Assembly: GCA_007258455.2 (NCBI GenBank)
Contig: VDFB02193867.1
Span: 525,574,189 to 525,638,188 of the forward strand
Source of the DNA: Sequoia sempervirens
Lineage: Eukaryota; Streptophyta; Pinopsida; Cupressales; Cupressaceae
DNA: 64,000 bases
Reading direction: 5' to 3'
Part shown: positions 47,366 to 58,398 of the stretch, piece after piece
How positions within the stretch are numbered: position 1 is the first letter of the stretch
How the letters are laid out: every line of letters starts with the position of its first letter
Notes under the pieces: model-generated
Database searches by the model: none
Told to the model about the DNA's origin: nothing
What the model saw: only the letters and a program-made list of their open reading frames with translations
Translations under genes and position numbers: made by a program

Positions 47366-48754
47366 TTAGATTGGGAAAGATGATGGGGGATTATGAGAAG
47401 GAGATGATGGGATAGCAACATCAGGAGAGGGAGTAGGGGCCATGATAGGATCTGGATTTGTGGTAGTAGGCTCATGCGATGGAAATGGAGATGGAGTAGT
47501 GGAAACTTGAATGACAAGGGGATCATGGGATGGAATGGATGGGGGACTATGATCTTGAGGTGGACTAGATGGGATGGCAGGATCTTGATCTGGAGAAGGG
47601 GATATGCTGGCATGCTTTGGATTAGACTCTTGGTGTAACTCATCGTGTGTGAGAGGCATGGTAATAGAGTCTTGTTGGGACTCTTCAAGTGGGGAAGATG
47701 GAGGGATGAAAGATTCATGAGGTTCATTGGAATAGGTTTTGGTGCTACTAGGAGTGGGAGGAGTGGATTGGATTTGGGTGGATCTAGGAGCAGAGGGAGT
47801 GGATTGGAATTGGGTGTCTTCAATGGATTTGGTGGTTCTTGGAGTAGGAGATAGGAGTTCAATGGATTTAGTGGGTTCAATGGTTTCCATGGTTTGAACA
47901 GTACTAGGGATGGTAACATCAATAATAGGTGTGGTATGGAGAAGGATCTCATCACTAGTGACCGTGGATGATGGATCTAGATGGCATGGTTCCATGACTT
48001 CAAGATGTGGAGTTAGGGATGGATTCTTTGTCATGAGTCCTTGGAGAACTTCTGAAATGAGATACTTGCATATGGTTGGCTTGGCTAGGGTGGTAGAAAT
48101 GGATGAGGGATTATGGATTGGTGGACGAGGGTTAGATGGAGGAATGGGATCAAATGTAGGACTATGAGTAGATGGGGGATTAGGATTGGATGGAGGGTTA
48201 AGATAGGGGTATTTGGATGGTGAATTAGGACACAAGGATATGGGTGGTGGATTGGGACAAGAGGATGTGGGGGATGGATTATAATAAGGGTATTGGGATG
48301 GTGGATTAGGATGAGGATATGTGGATGTAGGATTAAGGTAAAAGGGTGTGGATGTAGGATTAGTATGGGAAGATTGGGAAAAAGGATTACAATAGGGGGA
48401 CATGTATGGGGAATTGTAATAGGAGTATTGGGATGAAAAATTAGGATAAGAGGATGTAGATGTTGTATATGAGGATGATGCAGATGAAGGACATGAAAAA
48501 TATGGGGATGAAGAAGATACTGGATATCCATTGTCAAAGGTGGCATAAGGAGCATGATTAGGCATGGATAAAGACATAACGAGATAGCTCATAGGAGTAA
48601 TTGGATTTTGGAAAGTGGGTGGAGAAAGCTTACTAGATATGATAGTGTCAAGGGGATCTATGTCATATATCTCTTGATCGACAAGACTTCCATTATCGTT
48701 ATCAATGTAATTAGGGTTTCCCTTGACCACTATTGATGGAGGATAAGGACTCAT
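47366..48754 (-). CDS. 462-codon Pro/Ser/Thr-rich protein of unknown function
   Basis: ATG at 48754-48752 to a stop at about 47366, with no interruption. The N-terminal ~60 residues are mixed (YDIDPLDTIISSKL). Residues ~75-230 are Ser/Tyr/Pro/Asn-rich with repeating NPPS-YPYYNP-type words. A short ordinary segment follows (~235-265, TICKYLISEVLQGLMTKNP), and the rest is Pro/Ser/Thr with Gln/Glu. There is no signal peptide, membrane segment or known domain. It lies downstream of the LTR and primer site in the same orientation, in the place of an element's first frame. It could be a disordered Gag-like protein, or the length could be due to stop-poor repeats. No claim of function. Confidence 0.5.
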   Translation of the reverse strand: MSPYPPSIVVKGNPNYIDNDNGSLVDQEIYDIDPLDTIISSKLSPPTFQNPITPMSYLVMSLSMPNHAPYATFDNGYPVSSSSPYFSCPSSASSSYTTSTSSYPNFSSQYSYYNSPYMSPYCNPFSQSSHTNPTSTPFYLNPTSTYPHPNPPSQYPYYNPSPTSSCPNPPPISLCPNSPSKYPYLNPPSNPNPPSTHSPTFDPIPPSNPRPPIHNPSSISTTLAKPTICKYLISEVLQGLMTKNPSLTPHLEVMEPCHLDPSSTVTSDEILLHTTPIIDVTIPSTVQTMETIEPTKSIELLSPTPRTTKSIEDTQFQSTPSAPRSTQIQSTPPTPSSTKTYSNEPHESFIPPSSPLEESQQDSITMPLTHDELHQESNPKHASISPSPDQDPAIPSSPPQDHSPPSIPSHDPLVIQVSTTPSPFPSHEPTTTNPDPIMAPTPSPDVAIPSSPSHNPPSSFPI

Positions 48755-49107
48755 GATGGTGAAAGGATAAAGAGGATGGATAAAATATTTTGGATGAGAA
48801 CAGATTAAAGCTCAAATCAGGATTTTGGTCAAGCTCATATTAGGATTAGACAAAAGCTCATATTAGGATGATTGGATGATGCAATGGGATTGATTTTGAT
48901 TTGATGGGATTCAGTAAATAGATGATTGGATTAGGTAGATGATTTGATGAGTTTGATTAAAGTACTATATCAATTTGATTGGATAGGATCAAATGATTAG
49001 ATGATGTTGATTAGATAATTATGATTGGATGAACTTGATAGGATTGGTGTGCTTGGATTGATTAGATGATTGTATGTATTTGATTAGAGGAATGGATTGG
49101 TTTGATT

Positions 49108-49572
49108 AGATAGGAAGAAAAAAAAGGTACCACTAGATAGAGCTCAAAAAATTGAGCAATTTTTGTTTTTGAATGAAGTTGATCTGATGCACGGTTTGTA
49201 AATGATAGCCCCGGGAAGTTAGGGGTGTGTCCACCCCGCAATGCGGGGCGTGGCCGCCCCGAGATGGTAAAATTCTTGATAGGATGAAATGGAAGGTACT
49301 AATGGATAGAGCTTAAAAAAATAAGCAACTTTGGTTTTTGGATGAAGTTGATCTGATGCACGGTTTGTAAATGACATCCTCGGGAAGTTAGGGGCGTGTC
49401 CACCCTGCAATGCAGGGCGTGGCCACCCCGAGATGGTCAAATTCTTGATAGGAGGAAATGGAAGGTACCAATGGATAGAGCTTAAAAAATTAAGCAACTT
49501 TGGTTTTTAGACGAAGTTGATCCGATGCATGGTTTGTAAATGATGGCCCCAGGAAGTTAAAGGGGCGTAGTT
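49108..49572. repeat. 169-bp tandem repeat with GC palindromes
   Basis: Nearly three units, with AGATGGT at 49262 and 49431 setting the 169-bp period. Each unit has AAGTTGATCTGATGCACGG and, in the first two, a palindromic CCCCGCAATGCGGGG / CCCTGCAATGCAGGG core within GTGTCCACC...GGGCGTGGCC. The first copy has a perfect 6-bp stem with a 3-base loop; the second keeps the pairing by a matching change on both sides. Confidence 0.9.
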
Positions 49573-50180
49573 AGCTTTCTGTAGCAAAATCAAGGGCGTA
49601 GTCAACTTTTTGCAGTAAAACAAGGGCACTTCCACCTTTCTGTGCTGATTATGAGTGGTGTTTAGTGATGTAAATGGTAAAAATTATGACATTCGCTAGG
49701 TGAGGGTATGGACTTTTGAATGGAATATGAGGAAATTAGAATGAACGGGTGGATTGAAGATGATTGTGGAGAATGAGTGGGGATTTAGAATGGTTAAACA
49801 AATATTTGAAATAATAAAATGGAGGCTTAAATAGATCAAATGGAGGTTTCGGGAGGCTTAGAGTGACAAAATGGAGGCTTAGGATGATGAGATAATGGTT
49901 GGGAATGATTAAATGATGGTTTAGAGGCTAAACGGATCCAAATGGGGCAATTTTGGGTGTTCAGGAGGGCAAATCCGCCCCTCTGCAGCAAAAATTAGGG
50001 GCGTTGACAAATTTCTGCAGTAAATCAGGGGCGCTTCCACCTTTCTGTAGCAGAATCAGGGGCGCTTCCACCTTTCTGCAGCAAAATAGGGGCGCTTCCA
50101 CCTTTCCGCAACAAAACAGAGGGTGCTTCTGCCTTTCTGCAGCAAAACAGGGGGCACTTGCACCTTCCTGCAGTAAGACA
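49560..50180. repeat. 31-bp minisatellite, left blocks
   Basis: About ten units of GGGCGCTTCCACCTTTCTGCAGCAAAACAG in two blocks (49560-49645 with three, 49964-50175 with seven). Units run 29-33 bp, and differences cluster at CAG/TAG and CGC/TGC positions. This is non-coding leader of the minus-strand element. Confidence 0.9.
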
Positions 50181-51010
50181 AAGCTTGGTTTTGATGGAAA
50201 TGGCTATGGCAAGGATGCAAAATGATAAAGTAAGGCCAAAGTATCAAAGATTTCACAGATTTTTCACAAGAAAACACTTCAAACAAGCACAATCCTATGA
50301 TTAATGTTAGGGGTATGGCTAGGAAAGGTCTTAATCTAGGATGCACAAGGCTTCTAGGGAGTCCCTGATATACTCTCGGTATGTGAGGCACAACTGTGAA
50401 CACCAGCCCATCATAAGCGTGAGTCGGGAACCCCAGCGAGATACTGAAAGGCTCAGACCAACTCTTCATGTCTATCTAGGTATCACCCTGGCTTCAACGC
50501 TCCGCCAATTACGACGTGACTGGATTGGGGTACAACTTTCTTTCTCCCCCCTTTATATACCTCATAGGTACGTGTGGTTGGAATCGTCCCTTGGGGTGAT
50601 GAAATCCCCAAGCAGATCCCACTAAAAAGAAAACACTAACTGCTTCCAACTACTCCCCAGGCTCACACGAAGTGCAAGGGGAAAGTGAAAACAAATTAAT
50701 GCCCCCTTGGGTAACACAAGAATAAACAATCACAACAAGCAATGAAGTTTACTCCCCTCAATTAGACTATGTTCCAAAACAACAAGGATAATTTTTGTAG
50801 ATATGATCAAATAGATGGCCTTGCAAACAAATGTTAGCTGTCTTTTTCTTCATCCTTGGTCAATTACGCCATAATATGTTGCAAAATGTTAGCAAAAAAC
50901 ACCAATATCCTTGCCAAAACAATGTTAGAGGGTTATTACTTGAAAATAGCTAAAAACGAGAGCAAAAACGAAGCTAAAATGACTGTTTTACCTTCCAAAC
51001 TATGCTATTT
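50181..51010. other. Unassigned DNA between minisatellite blocks
   Basis: Higher-complexity sequence with no recognisable domain. CTTTATATACCTC near 50550 is TATA-like on the plus strand, and 50340-50530 is unusually GC-balanced and free of simple repeats. It could be an insertion that split the minisatellite. Confidence 0.4.
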
Positions 51011-51011
51011 T

Positions 51012-51580
51012 GGGGTGCTTCCACCTTTCTGCAACAAAACAGGGGTGCTTCCGCCTTTCTGTAGTAAAGTAGAGGGCGCTTCTGCCTTTCTGCGGTAAAA
51101 CAGAGGGCGCTTCCGCCTTTCTGTAGTAGGATAGAGGGCGCTTCCGCCTTTCTGCAGCAAGATGTTAGGGGGTGCTTCCGCCTTTCTGCAGCAAGATGTT
51201 AGGGGAAAAGAGTCTTTCAAAATAAAAGGGCGTATCCACCCCTCTATAGGAAACTTTATCAGATTTTTAAAAAGGAAATTTGTACGCCCCACTGCAAGAA
51301 AGTGTTAGAAAAAACCTTCTAAGTACACACCTAACTACAACAAACTATTAGAAGAAAATGAAATTGTCAGATATAGGGCATTGCCACCTTTCTGCAGTGG
51401 ACAAGAGGGCGCTTCCGCCTTTCTGTAGTAAAGCAGAGGAAACTTCTACCTTTTTGCGGTAAAGCAGAGGGTGCTTCCACCTTTCTGCAGTAGGACAGAG
51501 GGTGCTTCCGCCTTTCTGCGGTAAAGTAGAGGGCGCTTCCACCTTTCTGTGGTAAAATAGATGGTGCTTTCACCTTTTTG
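51012..51580. repeat. 31-bp minisatellite, right blocks
   Basis: Thirteen or so units of the same 31-bp motif in two blocks (51012-51206 with six, 51374-51580 with seven), separated by 170 bp. On the minus strand the array is open through all three frames, since 31 is not a multiple of three, giving a 31-residue superperiod with QKGGSALLYRRKAEAPS-like words. Confidence 0.9.
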
Positions 51581-51631
51581 TGATCTTTTCCTACAAAATT
51601 CTTAGCAAAAACGAAGGTTAAATGCAAGAAC

Positions 51632-51663
51632 CCATTTTTGGGTCCCACCGGGCATGCCAAAAA
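51632..51663 (-). promoter_or_regulatory. Primer binding site of the minisatellite-bearing element
   Basis: TTTTTGGCATGCCCGGTGGG on the minus strand, next to a sequence ending GTACA. It resembles the primer site at 35968 (TTTGGCATCCACTATGGG). Confidence 0.65.
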
Positions 51664-51665
51664 TA

Positions 51666-52800
51666 TGTACCTTGGAATTTTACCCTACTCTAATACACAA
51701 AATAACTAAAAATGCAAATGATAAAAGACTAAGGACACTTTAAGATTAGCCTAAAAAGTGATAAAATAAGATGCAAATGGTTATACCTTCCTTGTTGTTG
51801 AAGACTCCTTGGTTGGTCCTTGATTGGGATGATTTTGTGTGCTCCTTAGATGGCTTCTTGAGTGGCTAAATGCAAGATCAACTTATGCAAAATGATTAAA
51901 ATGGATGGCTAGATGATAGTAGATGATTAAGAATGCAAATTGGCAGCATAAGGTTGCTAAAAAAAAAAGAGTTGAAAATGCCCTTGAGGAGGGGGTATTT
52001 ATAGGAGAGTTTGAATTCTCTAGAGAATTCAACGGTTGAGATTCATCCAACAAGGTCAAGATGAAGGGCTATGGTGAGTTGAGAACTCATAAGCCCTCAC
52101 ATCTTGACATGTAGATGGTGAAGTGGCCAAGAGGAGATGAGGTGTAAGTGAGGTATCAAAAAGGTACATGATGTGGAGGAAGTACAAGTACCTTGCAAGT
52201 ACATTGGGAGATGGGAAGAATCTTGGGTGAATAAAAGTGAATTTTAAATTCACAATGATTGGAAGAATCTAGTGGATAAGACAATGTTCCCAAAATGTGG
52301 GAGTTTGTCACATGTGACTTGATGTGACAAGTCAAAGTTTCTAGAAGATGCATGGGAAAAGGGGATTCTTGGAGGAATAAAAAGGAATTAAAAATTCTTT
52401 GGGGATGGAGAGAGTTTAAGGTAGATTAATTAATCAGTAATTAGAAGATAAATGAGGATTATAAGCCAACTTGCAAAAGTTGGAGGATGTGACACATCCT
52501 AATCAAGGATTAGGCATGTGCACATCCCTAATGAAGAAATTAGGAGATGGATTAGGATTATATGGAAATGACATGTGAGGAATTAAATAAATGTATTATT
52601 TATTTAATTTATTTGATGAAAGGAGGATTAAGGAGGGTAAGGTATTTAATTATTAATTAAATACCTTAGGGATTTGGAAAAATTAAGGGTATTAATTAAA
52701 TAATAGTAATATTACTTAATTAACTTGGATAAGAGGATGTTTAGACGAAAAGTGATAAATTTGGATAAATTAAGTGTCCAAATTTGGATGTCTATATTTC
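51666..52800 (-). repeat. 5' LTR of the minisatellite-bearing element
   Basis: TATA box CTCCTATAAATACC on the minus strand (about 51994-52007). Upstream (to the right) are AT-rich U3 words with paired TTAATTAA tracts (52590-52740), like those in the gypsy LTR at 33050-33140. The outer end near 52800 is not fixed. Confidence 0.55.
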
Positions 52801-53017
52801 TAAAATGTAAAAAAAATTACTACAGATCTAAAATTTTTGATGTTGAAATGATTTTGAAATGCTTTAAAAATGACTTCACTACATGGATGTTTTGACCTAG
52901 ATGCATAAAATAGATTTTCCTAAAACTTTCCAGACTTATACTATATGTTACCAACAAGCTTAGGAAGCACAAAAATGCAGATTTTAATGCTTTAAAAGGA
53001 GGTTTATAATTTGGAAT

Positions 53018-54549
53018 GGGATTGATTTTCCTAGAGGGGTGAATGAGTCCTAGTTAGGGTTTCTTTCAAAAATTTCAAATATTTTCAACTATTTTTTATG
53101 CTTTTATGTTGTATTACCTCAAGACTAAATGCAAATGCAGATTTTTAATGATTTTAAATGAAATTAAATGAAAAAATGCAAGCTATATGAGCATTCACTA
53201 ATGCAAAATTTGAAACCCTAGAATGTAAATTAGGTAATGCAAATCCTAATGAAATGTTAATGCAACCAAAATCTAGGATGTTGATGGACTACAAATCAGC
53301 AAATAAGGTATTCTAAATGTAGGTTCACCAAAATGATTAGTTGAAAAATGGATGTTTTATGGTCTAAGACATAGAACATCACTTTTCTCCAACTAACATT
53401 CAAAAATTCCCTAGAGATCTCAACCCAATGAAGAATGAAGGAGGAGATATGACAAAAGGGTATCTTAGGATATGCTTAGATATTAATTAAGGCTGAATGA
53501 AGGGTTCACCACCAAGTAAGAACTTGGAAACCTAATGAAATGCAAGATGAAATGCAAAAACCCTAATATGATGCAAACTTAATTTAAATAACCTAGAAAT
53601 TCAAGTAAAGAAAAATAGAAAGATGTAAGATAGAGGTTGTGCACCTATAAACTTGAAGATGAATGGAAATAGCTCTAAAATTCTTAAAAATCTAAATTTT
53701 TGACCTACTATGACTCATTCACCATTCGGGGTGAATCGGTCCTAGTTCTAGATTTCTACATGGGAGCAGGTTTCAGGAAGATGGGTATCCAAATATACAA
53801 AGATCTCTGAAAAAACCTATAGTGGGACTCATTTTCCACTTGTGGCGAATGAGTCCAGTTTGACTTTTCTAGAAATTTAAAGTTTTGATCTACACCTCTT
53901 AGTTTGCTATTTCTTCTTCTCTAGGTTCCCAAATATGAAACCCTAATTTCATGGTTGTAGGTGACCCTTTAGTTAAGATTATGACTTTTAAAATAATGGA
54001 AAAAATTTAACAAGCTTTAAACCTAATCCTGAATGATCTTCAAGTCTTCAAAGCACCTAAATCTGCAATCACACAAAGAGAGAGAAACAATGTTGATTGT
54101 TAGGGAATAGGGGTTTTCCTTGGTCAAACCCCTTTTAGGTAATTATACCAAATGATGAAATAAGATAATGAAGCATGGACATGAAATAATGCAATTATAA
54201 CCTTGCCATGATGATGGATTTTGAATTGATGCAACAATTGATGAAGAATTCTACCCTTGAATTTCTTAGAAATGATCTCAAAAACTATCTTCATGTGAAG
54301 ACTTGGAGTGCTTGACTTGATAACATGAATGCATGATGAAATAATGATTTGAGAGCTCATTTATATAGGAAATCCACTCAAATGATCATTAATTTGATCC
54401 CCAAGGTTGACATGGAAGAAATTTGAATTAAAAACCCACTTTTCCTACTTAGAACCTTAAAAATAGGCCAAAAGGGACTCATTCACCATCCTGGGTGAAT
54501 CAGCCCCACCTGAATGGGACTCATTCACCCAAGGTGGTGAATGGGTCCC
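53018..54549. repeat. Dispersed 34-bp hairpin repeats (GGGACTCATTCACC)
   Basis: Five sites (about 53018-53050, 53710-53742, 53823-53858, 54474-54507, 54516-54549) carry GGGACTCATTCACC, a 6-8 base loop, and GGTGAATGAGTCC-like sequence. The last is the best: arms of 14 bp with one mismatch. The intervening DNA is AT-rich and non-coding, with a TATA-like box (CCTATATAAATGAG, minus strand, about 54356-54369). Confidence 0.8.
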
Positions 54550-54699
54550 ACACAACCTATTTTTGGTCCTAAAGTGTTAGGGAGTCAAGAAATTAAGCTT
54601 ATATGTTGATCTTGTTTGGTTTTTGATTTAAATGTGCCTTGGGATGCATAATATGGGGTCACATGGGCCTATTACTGATGATATAAAGGTCATAAATGC

Positions 54700-55080
54700 A
54701 ATAGGGCCCAAAATACAATGTGAAAGTGTAAATAAATACACTTTACTAAATTAAGGAAAAATTAGGTCTATTTAGCTTAGAAGGGTCCTAAATCCCATGT
54801 GAATGTGTAAAAAACATTACAAAACTAGATTAGGTCCACTTAGTTTACAAGCCTTCTGAATGTATTGTGAAAGTGTAAATAAATACATTTTACAACATTA
54901 AATTAAGGAAAAGTTAAGTTAATTTTGCTTAAAAAGGGCCCAAGACCTAATGTGGATGTGTAAAACACCTCACAACACTAGATCAAGTTGATATTAAGTC
55001 CAATTTATCATTAATTATTCACATATCAAGTGTGAAAATGTAAATGGGATACATTTTTCTACACTACAATTACCATTGTG
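54700..55080. repeat. Diverged ~77-bp tandem repeat
   Basis: About five worn units built on AATGTGAAAGTGTAAATAAATACA and TTAGGTCCACTTAG, alternating in two types so that the clearest period is about 150-160 bp. This may be the upstream part of an LTR or a separate satellite-like patch. Confidence 0.7.
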
Positions 55081-55089
55081 CAGTATGAT

Positions 55090-56270
55090 CTAGGATGCCA
55101 AGAAGATGAGATTACAAGCCTCCTAGACTAGATGTCATTTGCGATGAGGTAGCACAAGGCACACTTCGACACATGGTGAGTGGATTTTGTTCTTCTTTTA
55201 CTTCGTTTTCATGCATTTATAGCAATTTTTCATGTAATTTTATAATTTTTAGGATCCTAGAAAACATTCTCACAAAGCATCCATCTTTATCGCAAAGCAA
55301 CCCTTGTTGGCACAAAGTTTCCCACTTGGGCACAAAGTGTCCCACTTTGGAATAAATTGTTGAGAATTATCTAAAGTGTCCAAGACCCCCTATCCAAAAA
55401 TGGCATAACTGTCCAAATTGATCGTAAAGTGTCGTAGAGAAAATTTAGTGTTATTTAATTGATAAATTTAGGATTTATTTATTGTATTTTGTTATTTTAG
55501 GTTCCTCCTCAAGCCTGAAAGTTTCTTAGAGGTAGACAATTCTATTTCCTTGGAGAGTCCATCACACAAATTTAAGAGGAGGATGTTAGCATTTTATAGG
55601 ACACAAGATTATTCTAGGTATACCTCATACCACCTATGAGGTATCATGATGCTATGTTGGTGGCCCTAGTAGAGAGGTGGGACACAGATACATGTACCTT
55701 TCACCTTCCTATGGGTGAGATGACCATTACCCTCAAGGAAATCCACCACATCCTATGGTTACCTATCCAGGGTGAGGTTGTACACTCAATAGATGAGCGG
55801 TCATATAAAGAGATACAAAATGACATTATATATTGTTTACAATATCCCATCTGACGGTCATTCATTGGTCCTAGCATTGAGCTTAGATGGCTACGACATA
55901 TGCAAAAACCATTACTTCAATGGATCATGATAATCACTACAACACTTGCACTAGTACGAAATGGATGAGGTCCCCACTTAGATGGTGGATTATATTTGAT
56001 CTATTAGATGAGGGTGATACCTCACAGAGATTGTATTTCAGGATACCATAGTGGAAAGATGATAGACATGAGCCAATCAGGTAGCAACAAGATTGATTTC
56101 TTTTAGGGAGACATGATTACATAGTGAGACCCTTGTACTATGATCATGTCATGTGTCAATTTATACATATTTAGGTACCACCTGATGGATAGGATTCATG
56201 GTTGTCACAATTCCCTAATCATTTCATCTTTTAATTGTCAATCCGGGAGTGTCCAAAGTTGTATGCGGTA
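55090..56270 (+). pseudogene. Plant mobile domain (MAIN-like) relic
   Basis: 55636-55854 encodes MRYHDAMLVALVERWDTDTC, TFHLPMGEMTITLKEIHHIL and WLPIQGEVVHS, the start of the plant mobile domain (aminotransferase-like). A and W residues and the HLPxGEMTxTL core are kept. Later frames (to about 56270) add RWLRHM, LYYDHVMCQ-like and RECPKLYAVHVGLVLGG pieces with stops and frame changes. Upstream, a short frame ends at 55172 in ATG|GTGAGT, a good donor, and 55500 ends in TTGTTATTTTAG, a good acceptor, so an intron may separate an N-terminal exon. Such genes exist both in hosts and inside plant transposons; this copy is broken. Confidence 0.75.
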
Positions 56271-57603
56271 CACGTTGGATTGGTTTTGGGGGGTTTGTTG
56301 TTGATTTTCTTTGTTAGGAGTGGTTTAGTCTTGTTCATTCTTTATCACAAGTGTCTCTAAACTATTCTTCTACTTCATCCTTACTCAAACTTATTCTAAA
56401 GCTTCTAAATGAAACAAATTATTCGAAAATAGAAAATGTGCAGAGGTGAGCCATATTCCAAGTTGGATCAAATCATTAGGAATGGATGATTAAACTTAAT
56501 CTATCTTGCAGAAAAATGAGAATCTAACCTTTTACTTGAATTCATAATTTAATTAATCAAAAAAATTGAAATCTAATTATCTGCTTGTTCCTATTTCAAA
56601 ATAACACTCCTCCATTCCTCATACATCCAATCTGACAAGTAATAATTCCCCCTTCATGCATATTTCATTAAGTACATAACTAATTATCAAAAATTAATGA
56701 ACTATTTTCTCTTCAATCTAATTAGCTGAAATTTAAACTAAGTTAAAATAGAAAAGATTCTAATTAATCAACATAGTAATGGAATGAAGGTTACAACAAC
56801 GCAATTTGAACTTAAGATCTATTCTAACACTATACTCATGAAATAATTCTGACATAAAATAAGAATGAAGATGAAAGATTAGTTAACAAGATCACCTTCC
56901 TTCACAAGAGTGGGACGTGATATACCTCTTGAGGGATATAACAATAGAATTGGATCAACTTCTCTTTATTTCTATCGAATTTTCCCAAGGAGGGGTGAAG
57001 TACAAAATATTTCAACTAAGAATTAAAAAATGAAATCTACTTGAAATTAGAAACCAATACATTAACGTTCTAACTATCTTGAGACTAGATATATATCCTC
57101 TCTTATTTTAAAAGAGGAAAATTGTAGGAAATATAACTAACTTTATATTATTAAAGACATTTTGGAGCACTTGAAGAACAATCATGAAAGCTTGTGGTCA
57201 TCTTCAGTTGGTGTTGAACAAAATTGCACAGGTGGAATGCATGTTTGCTAGAACTATTGCTTGGATGACAAGTAAGTTGCTTGAGGCTGTTGAATCATGA
57301 TAGGTTAGCCACCAATCTAATTTTGATAGAAAAATAGTTAACACTTCATCTGATCAATAAATACTCTTCCATTCATGAGTTAAATATACATAATAATGGA
57401 ACAATCACAACATTAAATTCCATTCAATTATGCATTCAAAGAAAATAAGCATTTATATAAAATCATTCAAATTCTAAGTCTTCATGCATAATTAAGTTCA
57501 TAAATGAAGTATATAAAAGATAATATCATCAAATTTTAAGCCAAATATAAAGTGTTAAGTATAAAAATTATAAAATATATGAGGTCTCTGCAAGCCCTCG
57601 TCA
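56271..57603. other. Unassigned; possible LTR on the minus strand
   Basis: AT-rich with no frame. Its right edge reads, on the minus strand, GGGGGGGACAA then TGACGAGGGCTTGCAG, like a polypurine tract followed by an LTR start. No partner LTR was found, so this remains tentative. Confidence 0.35.
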
Positions 57604-57619
57604 TTGTCCCCCCCTATTC

Positions 57620-58398
57620 TTAACCATGCCCTCATGGTTATTGATTGACTACATCAGGGATGTCTTTATTTAGAGTTTCAATCCACAAGGCACAATCAAA
57701 GAAACCTCCTTTATATTTGTTTGTTGTCTTGTGTTTATTACTGAAGCCATGGTTCTGCTCTAGTTTCTCATACTAGGATTTCAAGACTTCTTCTAGTATC
57801 TTCTCTAGTGTATTGATTTTTGGATTAGGCTTAATGATAATGTGGATCCTAAACCTCATCCCAATAAAAAAATTCCTACTGATTTTTTATCAAACTAATA
57901 ACATGTCTGACCCTAGTCAAACTCCATTTGATATTATTCGAGCTAATGGGTTCTCTTTTCTTTAATTATTTAGGAATGGAGTTATATCTTTCAATGCATG
58001 CTTCATGAGCTAATGGATTTAATGCTCCTTCCACATATTGGATTCATGCAATACTTTTTAGTAAGTTAGACACATATATTGGGACAACATCATTGAGTCT
58101 GGAAACTGATCTAAATTATGCAATATAGTCAGCTGCATTAGGTCTCTCTCCTCTCATTGGTAGTCCACACTTTTTTTGTACCTCTTTGTATTCTCCCATT
58201 TTTTTCCTCCATTCAATTTGATTCTGTAGCAAAGATACAAATGATATAATCTAGAGTTCCCCAACATAAATGTTAAGGAGAGAATCATCTATATCTCCCA
58301 TAATGAAAGCATGCTGATAAAATTCACACATCTAATTTTGGATGATTGGGTGACTCTTAAAATAATATTGAAGAAAATAATTTTCAATTATAAAATCA
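57620..58398 (-). pseudogene. Unrecognised coding-like relic (left part)
   Basis: Minus-strand frames (with stops) read FYQHAFIMGDIDDSLLNIYV, QNQIEWRKKMGEYKEVQKKC, RPNAADYIA and FRSVSRLNDVVPIYVSNLL, then LNPLAHEACIERYNSIP. Residue usage looks like real coding DNA. The layout faintly resembles a retrotransposon Gag but I cannot name it. It is separated from 63758-64000 by the 5.4-kb element that follows; across the shared AATCA the two parts join in sense. Confidence 0.4.

Larger units (their letters stand above)
46600..52800 (-). mobile_element. Large LTR element derivative with minisatellite leader and one Pro-rich frame
   Basis: A primer site (51632-51663) and an LTR with a TATA box (about 51666-52800) define the 5' end on the minus strand. 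Leftward lie 31-bp repeat arrays (49560-51580, in blocks), a 169-bp tandem repeat (49108-49572), a 462-codon Pro/Ser/Thr-rich frame (48754-47366) and GC-rich repeats (46960-47170). No Gag core, protease, RT or integrase is recognisable and no 3' LTR is seen. It fits a large non-autonomous LTR derivative or the 5' part of a bigger element. The left limit is a guess. Confidence 0.5.

Noticed and set aside
47338..48555. Other minus-strand frames of 205 and 156 codons and plus-strand frames in the same place as the Pro-rich frame
   Set aside because: They overlap the 462-codon frame in other phases. Long frames in several phases are expected from its stop-poor composition, and only the longest has a non-repetitive segment.
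50056..51660. Minus-strand frames with repeated KGGSALLYRRKAEAP words as a repeat protein
   Set aside because: The 31-bp unit is not a multiple of three, so reading through cycles all phases. Unit length varies from 29 to 35 bp, which would break any protein.
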